From Coniferiporia sulphurascens (taxonomy: Eukaryota; Basidiomycota; Agaricomycetes; Hymenochaetales; Hymenochaetaceae): 64,000 bases of DNA. The stretch is taken from NCBI GenBank assembly GCA_002794785.1, contig NBBA01000022.1, positions 434,001-498,000 on the forward strand, in the 5' to 3' direction. The translations under genes and the position numbers were made by a program. The notes under the pieces were generated by a model. It was not told the origin of the DNA. It searched no databases and saw only the letters and a program-made list of their open reading frames with translations. Below, piece after piece: positions 57,899 through 64,000 of this stretch; position 1 is the first letter of the stretch; the number at the start of each line of letters is the position of its first letter.

Positions 57899-59344
57899 TC
57901 ATGGGGGCGGAAAGAAAATGGTACCAATGAGATCAATCAGGCTTTCTTGGAGTCCTATTCTGTCGTGTCCTCCCCATTGGCTCTCTACATACATCACGTC
58001 GCCGGCGTTCCCCGTGCGCACCAGCTGATGGATCCTGCCAAAGCCTGAAATATTTCGTGTCTGTACGAGGTCGGCTTTCCTGGAAAGCCGTGCCTCCTTT
58101 GCGCTTCGATACTCTGTCCAATTATACGTTTGAAGTTCGGAGGAGTCCGGGAGGTCAGGGACAGGTGGAAGGAGAGGGTCAAGGAGTTCATTGAAGAGCG
58201 ATTGAGAGTGCACGTGCGGAATCTCGTGGTCGTCTTGCGAATGCGCCAGAAGGATGGGCGCATTTACGCTCTGCAGCCGAGACTGAGCATATGTCCTTGA
58301 GAGTGATAATTGTCTCCTTACATGCAAAATAGAGATCGTCTTGAATTCAGTCACCAGGAATTGCGAGAGAAAGTCTGTGACTCTGTCAAGAACTGGCACA
58401 AGAAAGTTTCCGACTTATGATCACTCACTTTGCAATGGAGGGAAAGGCCGCAAGGGCTGCAGAACCGGGATGAAGCCGAAGAGGTGATAGTCGTACAGCA
58501 AAGCTTTGATGGATGTAAATGGGGCGAGAAGAACAACACCTTTGGGACGAATGCCTTTTTGGACGGACTTGAGTGTAGTCTAGACTTGATCAGGATATTC
58601 ATTGGACGTACCCTCTCCCGCTAGCTCTGCACCCAGTGCCGAAGCGACGCCAGTACCCAAGCTCATACCTACTAACAGTGTATTATCTGCATTTGCACCG
58701 CGCTCGATGACCCAATCCCATGCTGCACGCGCATCCGAAATCAAGCCCTCCTCGCTAGGCTGGCCCTCCGAATCGCCAAAGCCACGATAGTCGATGGCTA
58801 GGACGTTAGCCTTGTAGCGAGCTGCGTATGTAGTGCAATGCTGGACACGAAAGTGGACTGCACGGGTTGCAGCGTTTCCGTGGAAGATGAGAATGGTTGG
58901 TTGGGCCGAAAGGCTGGCTGAGATAACTTCGATGTCTGGGGGAACGTCGAAGGGCGTACTATCGGGAGAAGGAGGTGGAAGTATAAGCCAGGCGCCGAGA
59001 CGAACGCTATCGCGTGTCATTATCTGCACATTTGCGGACCTGCTTGCTAATACACCTCAGGAATAGTGGTATCCATATTCCTTTTCAACTCGGCTCACCA
59101 GGAAGTCCAAATTGTACGGGATTATTTAGATCCGCGAAGAGGGGCCAACGCACTGCGTGCAAGAATAAGATGCTGGGGTGGTTTCATGAGTGAATTGAGC
59201 CGATTCAAGTTCGGAGCGCCGGTAAGATTATATGAGCACATACTGGTGCTGGAAATATGGGATAGTTAAGAGGCCCATGCAGACAAGATAAAGAAAGCAA
59301 AAGAATAAGAGGAGAAACTGGCCACGCGCGAGCAGTCTCTCCAT
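57899..59344 (-). CDS. ABHD12: ABHD12-like membrane serine hydrolase (monoacylglycerol lipase)
   Basis: Six exons, complement(57899-58270, 58322-58374, 58429-58554, 58612-59046, 59099-59172, 59244-59344), encode 386 aa. An N-terminal membrane anchor (FLLLFFCFLYLVCMGLLTI) is followed by an alpha/beta-hydrolase fold: ILIFHGNAATRA, DYRGFGDSEGQPSEEGL, the nucleophile elbow GMSLGTG, KGVVLLAPFTSIKALLYDY, LLAHSQDDHEIPH with the acidic residue, and WGGHDRIG with the catalytic His. These are the marks of ABHD12, an ER-membrane lipase for monoacylglycerols and lysophospholipids. The intron at 58375-58428 could instead end 18 bases earlier. The gene shares a 251-base promoter with the phytochrome gene. 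Confidence 0.87.
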
Positions 59345-59595
59345 AGCGTGGATTACTGTCCTATAGGTTTTGAAAGAAAAGACTCAAGAGGTTTAACTTG
59401 AAGTTGCCGGTGCGCACCGCGGAAATAACAAACTTTAAATTACATAATATTTGAGCCGGCGGTATACGCGACGCGTAGATAAGGTTCTCTCCCGATTTAG
59501 AATTTCTCAGTTCTAGAAGCGATAACTATATATTACATCACCGACATGGGTCCAGGGCCGCTTTGAGCTTGGCTAGATTTACGATCGCGTTCATC
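59345..59595. promoter_or_regulatory. Bidirectional promoter, ABHD12 / phytochrome
   Basis: 251 bases between divergent start codons; AT-rich near 59440 and 59525. No clear TATA box. Confidence 0.55.
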
Positions 59596-62500
59596 ATGGC
59601 CAACGACAACGACAGCGTCCAGGACCAGAACGTCGAAGACGAGCAGCAAGACATCATCCAGCGCATGTCTGGAGAAATCCAGGGAGATGCACCATCGCAG
59701 CAAAGGCGGCAGTCACAGCCGTTCGCGTCGACCACGGCCTCAGTCTTGTCTTCTGCCTCGTCGAGCTGCTACGTCTACCCGGTCCGCACTCTCCTGTCTG
59801 GTATACAACCTGCACAGGAACCACATCTTCCTACAGGTGTAGGAGGTTTTGAAGCGCAGACCTCTACACAGCTCAAGGAGGAGAAAGACGTCGGGGACGG
59901 GGTCTCAAGGGGGTCAATGCATACACCACAAGGTAACAAGCTCCTTACAAGTAGGCCAGACGACCCTCGTGGCTTTCTTCCGTCGTCCATCGAAGGCAAC
60001 CGCGGTCTGGGTAATCCGCCAACTTTTCCAGGGTCTGCAGAGGCTGGCTCGAGTCTTAAAATACCATTTCAGTCTGCTCTTGAACACCTCGAAGATTACG
60101 AGGATATTGAGAAACTTTCAGACAAAAACGTCCCTGAATCAGATGTATCTCCTGTTACAGAAGCTGCAGACGCAAAACATGTTGTTAATCTTCCGGGAGA
60201 CCGCGACATCGATGAGTACGACCCGCGTCGTCCGGAACCTATTTCATCTGCTGGGGCTGAGGTCATTGCTACTGTATATACAACGCCCGCTCTCGCCATT
60301 CCGAGGCCTATACAGTCAACAATATCAGCGCAGCCCTCGCCCTCACTGCCTCTAGACTTCAGCAAAACAGGCATTGTGCACCTCCCGCCTTTGCCCTCAG
60401 TCGCCGGATCGGAACGTAGTTTATCTAGATCAGGCAATCTCTCTGGTGGCTCCCTTTCATCAGGCAGGGATCCCAGGGTAACGCATCACAAACCCACATC
60501 TGGTTCTGGATTTTCAAGAAGTGGGTCTAACAGAGGAAGAGGATTTCCGGGCGAGAGAATGCCAACAGGAACACAGTCAGGTTCCGACTCCGCAGGCGAT
60601 TCCACGGGAGAAGCAATGCATTCCGGCTCGGCTATGAGTACGACGTCAAGTGAACTGGTAACATTCAGGTTTGAACATGTACAAGACGAGCATGGATTTC
60701 ATGTAGTTACAGGGAGGCAGGGAACTCTAACGAGATGTGAGGATGAGGTGCGCGTATTTCCAGTGGCCGGTTATTCTCAAGACTAATATTTTGACCAACA
60801 ATGGCCGACAGCCTATTCATGCTCCCGGGGCGGTACAAGGTTTTGGGGTGTTAATCGCTTTAGAAGAGGCAGATGATACCGGCAATTTGGTCGTAAGACA
60901 GGTTTCTGAAGTAAGCTCTATTTTTGTTCTGTGATGCGTGTAGACTCATTATCCGCCTAGAATGCAACAGAACTTCTTGGACTTTCTCCTCAATATTTGT
61001 TTGGCCTTGAGTGTTTTACGCAGACCCTCCCAGACTCCCAGGCAGATTTGCTTTGGGATAACGTCCAATTCTTAAATGATTCCGAGTATGAGAATGAGAA
61101 TGAAGCTCATGACAATCCTCAAGTTTTTTTGTTGAGTGGATGGGGTGAAGCAGGAAGTGCCCTTTCTGAGGACGAAGAAGAGCGAGACAAGGATAGCGAT
61201 CGCCGATTTTGGACATGCTGGTGTGCAGCACACCGACCTCCGATACGCGCACTATCACCAAAGGACACAATGGCATCCGCTTCTAGATATCCTCGCTCAC
61301 TCATTATTCTGGAGTTCGAATTGGAGCGCGACTTATATAACCCGCTGTATCCACCTTTCCAGATGGAGATGATGTCAACAGGCTCTCCGGACTCTCAGCG
61401 CAGTGGCTACAGTCCAGGAATGAGTTCCGGATCAAGTACAGCAACAACGTTCGGCAGGGCATCCGGGTCAACGACGGAGATGAACACCGGTTCTCCTGAT
61501 CCAACGACTGTCGGTGGCACACCACCCCCTTTCGAGCCGAGCTCTCCGCCTGAAAGCTTGTTCCTGGACCCTACCAATGGTCCAACTATGGTCAACCCTG
61601 CCGAAATATTTTTATCATCTAGGCAAGACCTCGAGGGTGACGAACAGTGGTTCCCAAGACCGGAAGATGTTTTTGAAAGTACAACGTCTCATTCGAAACC
61701 TTTGAAAGCACTCGAACGTATGCGTCGTATTAACAGGACATTTACTAGCCCAGGCTCTGATCGGTCTGGCGGCCGGGCGGGACCCTTTGGAGATAACTTC
61801 TCTGCGCAAACAGCGCGACAACGTGCCCGTGCGCGGCGTGGCGGTTCTCAGGCTGGTGTAGGCACTATGGATATTTTTGCAGTACTTGCGCAGGTAAACG
61901 AGCAGCTGAGTTCTGCGCCAGATCTGGAGTCATTCTTGAAGGTCGTTGTGGGTGTGATAAAAGACTTGACGCAATTCCACCGAGTCCTTGTCTATCAGTT
62001 TGACGAACAGTAAATATAACTCATGTTTCCAAATGCGAGACTTGTAACTTACACTCGGCGCAGGTGGAATGGACAAGTGGTGTCTGAATTGGTTGACTGG
62101 AGGCAGACGCATGATCTATACAAAGGTCTTCATTTCCCTCAGACTGACATCCCGGCCCAGGTGAGTTAATACGGTTCTATACCCGAGTTTTTTTTTAAAT
62201 TAATGAAATTGCTTCAGGCGCGCGAACTGTATAAAATCAGTAAGTAGCTTTTTTTGAAATTTTTTTTTAATTGCTTGTCTCATTCCTTGATAGATAGAGT
62301 TAGGTTGCTGTACAATCGATCTCAGACTACCGCTCGCCTCGTCGTTCGAAGTCGGGAGGACCTGGAGCATCCACTGGTCAGTTTTTTTGTTAGACCATTT
62401 CAGTTATTTTGCTTATCTTTTGAGCACAGGATATGACACACTCCTTCCTCCGTGCAATGAGTCCGATACACATAAAATGTATGTTGTAAGTCCTTAGCAG

Positions 62501-64000
62501 CAGTTGAATTCCACTAATCGATTTGCACCCAGATCTTGCCAATATGGGAGTTCGATCTTCCATGTCAATCGTAAGAAATCAATAAGGCATCCTTTCGATA
62601 TAGCTGGCTGACGTTATCGTTAGTCAATTGTGACCTTCGGGGCGCTCTGGGGTCTAATCTCTTGTCACTCGTATGGTGTGCAAGGCATGCGGGTGTCATT
62701 CCCGGTCCGTCAGATGTTACGACTACTCAGTGATTCTGTATCCCGGAATATTGAGCGTTTGAGCTATGCCCAACGCCTTCACACCCGAAAGCTCGTGAGC
62801 AATTGTTTTTCGTCATAGTTTCTTGTGCTGAGAGGTAACAGATCAGTACGCTACCAACGGACTCGCATCCGACGGGTTACATAGTGTCGAACGCGGAAGA
62901 TTTACTCGGTCTCTTCGACGCTGACTTCGGTGTACTTGTCATCGGAGAGGGCGCAAAGATTTTAGGACCAAATCAACATGGCCAGGAAATTTTGCTTGTG
63001 GCGGAATACCTCCGTCTAAAACAATTTTCGTAAGTGTCTGCCGGTTTATATGATAGTGCTCACACTGATTATCTGCAGCCTTATGCAAGTTTCGCAGTCT
63101 GTTGTAAAGGATTTTCCGGACCTGCAGCTGCCCAGCGGGCTCGAAATCATTGCTGGACTACTTTGTGTACCTCTTTCTCGAGGAGGAAAAGATTTTATCG
63201 CATTTCTTCGCAAAGGGCAGTTGCGTGATGTGCACTGGGCCGGCAAACCTTACAAAGATGATGACGGAACGGAGTCCGTACTAGAACCTCGCAAGTCTTT
63301 CAAGGTAGATCAAGAATTCTTTTGTTGAGCTTCTGGGCTAACGTCGACGATATAGACGTGGTCTGAAACCATTGCAGGCAGATGCCGCGCATGGACTGAA
63401 GAGCTTCTGGAAACGGCAGGAGTGCTTGCACTTGTGTACGGGAAGGTGAGCACGAGATTCGGAGATAGCGAGGGAAACCTGGTTCGATGCCTTCCTTCTA
63501 GTTTATTGAAGTATGGCGACAGAAGGAAAGCGCGTTGCAGACCACGCAACTGACGAATCTCATTCTGTCCAACGCGAGTCACGAAGGTATCTATCTTATT
63601 ACTTAATGTGCCAGCTCAAAACCGTAACAAACCCTACATCAGTACGGACGCCTTTAAATCACATAATAAAGTGCGTCCACATTACGACCGCAAGGTAAAT
63701 GCCTTGGATGACATCCTTTTTGGCAGCTATCTCGAAATGGCTCTCAACGGGCCACTCGATATAGAAACACGCGAAAATCTTAGCAGGTCGCATTCCGCAT
63801 CAAAGGTAAGGACTTCAATCAGTTATATGCCCCAAATCTCACTCATCCTTGATCCATACAGAGCTTGTTATTCACTATAAACGACTTGCTTGTAAGATCA
63901 ATACTTCCCCGGTTTTGGTCATCAACTCATTTACATTTGCTACAGGACTTGACTAGGCTCGAAAGTGGAAATGAAACTTCGTTCAACGAACCGTTCGATC
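59596..64000 (+). CDS. Fungal phytochrome histidine kinase, 5' part
   Basis: Seventeen exons begin in the window: 59596-60747, 60812-60910, 60961-62009, 62064-62160, 62218-62239, 62294-62376, 62430-62478, 62533-62570, 62624-62794, 62842-63029, 63079-63304, 63356-63445, 63502-63586, 63643-63670, 63727-63805, 63862-63891, 63946->64000. A red-light sensor: disordered N terminus (about 375 residues), PAS with RCEDEPIHAPGAVQGFG holding the bilin-binding Cys (about residue 381), GAF (FHRVLVYQFDEQWNGQVVSE, LHFPQTDIPAQARELY, NRVRLLYNRSQ, MGVRSSMSISIVTFGALWGL), PHY (FGVLVIGEGAKILG, GLEIIAGLLCVPLSRGGKDF), and the start of a kinase with HEVRTPLNHI (His about 1115). The ATP-binding domain and any receiver lie outside the window. 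A Ser/Gly-rich insert of about 165 residues (61360-61850) splits PAS from GAF. Confidence 0.93.

Overview
The window looks like nuclear DNA of an agaricomycete-type basidiomycete. The genes are packed on both strands and interrupted by many short introns: I infer about 163, mostly 46-75 bases, some with CTNA-like branch sites. Several products are typical of plant-matter-degrading mushrooms: two secreted exopolygalacturonases (GH28), a GH131 glucanase with a cellulose-binding CBM1, and a fungal phytochrome. No rRNA, tRNA, CRISPR array, prophage or intact transposon was recognised. All exon joins were made by eye from frame continuity, splice signals and remembered family conservation. Every complete spliced frame sums to a multiple of three; no transcript was available.

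Layout. 1-9 kb: 3' end of a PP2C phosphatase, NUDCD1, a long acidic nuclear protein with a motif resembling Scm3/HJURP CENP-A chaperones, and an Arc1-like tRNA-binding cofactor. 9-22.6 kb: an accessory pectin region with two 17-exon GH28 genes facing each other across about 7.8 kb that hold only one confident gene (a HIT-like zinc-finger protein). 22.6-39.9 kb: BUD22, mRNA 5'-triphosphatase CET1, thymine-DNA glycosylase, a SEC14-type lipid-transfer protein, a ZIP metal transporter, an ATP-dependent DNA ligase fused to a SWIM zinc finger, and TCP11/SOK1. 39.9-49.7 kb: tubulin cofactor D, GH131-CBM1, and a DDHD phospholipase A1. 49.9-64 kb: uL29m, NDUFAF6, uL6m, V-ATPase proteolipid, a BOR1-type anion exchanger, ABHD12, and a phytochrome histidine kinase running off the right edge.

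Shared themes. Five gene pairs are head to head with only 127-251 bases between start codons. Three products are mitochondrial (uL29m, NDUFAF6, uL6m). The pectinases and GH131 attack plant cell walls. The best candidates for novelty are the SWIM-finger DNA ligase, an AT-AC intron with U2-like ends in the TBCD gene, a high share of GC-AG introns (7 of about 163), the mirrored GH28 pair with a shared promoter element, and the Scm3-like protein.
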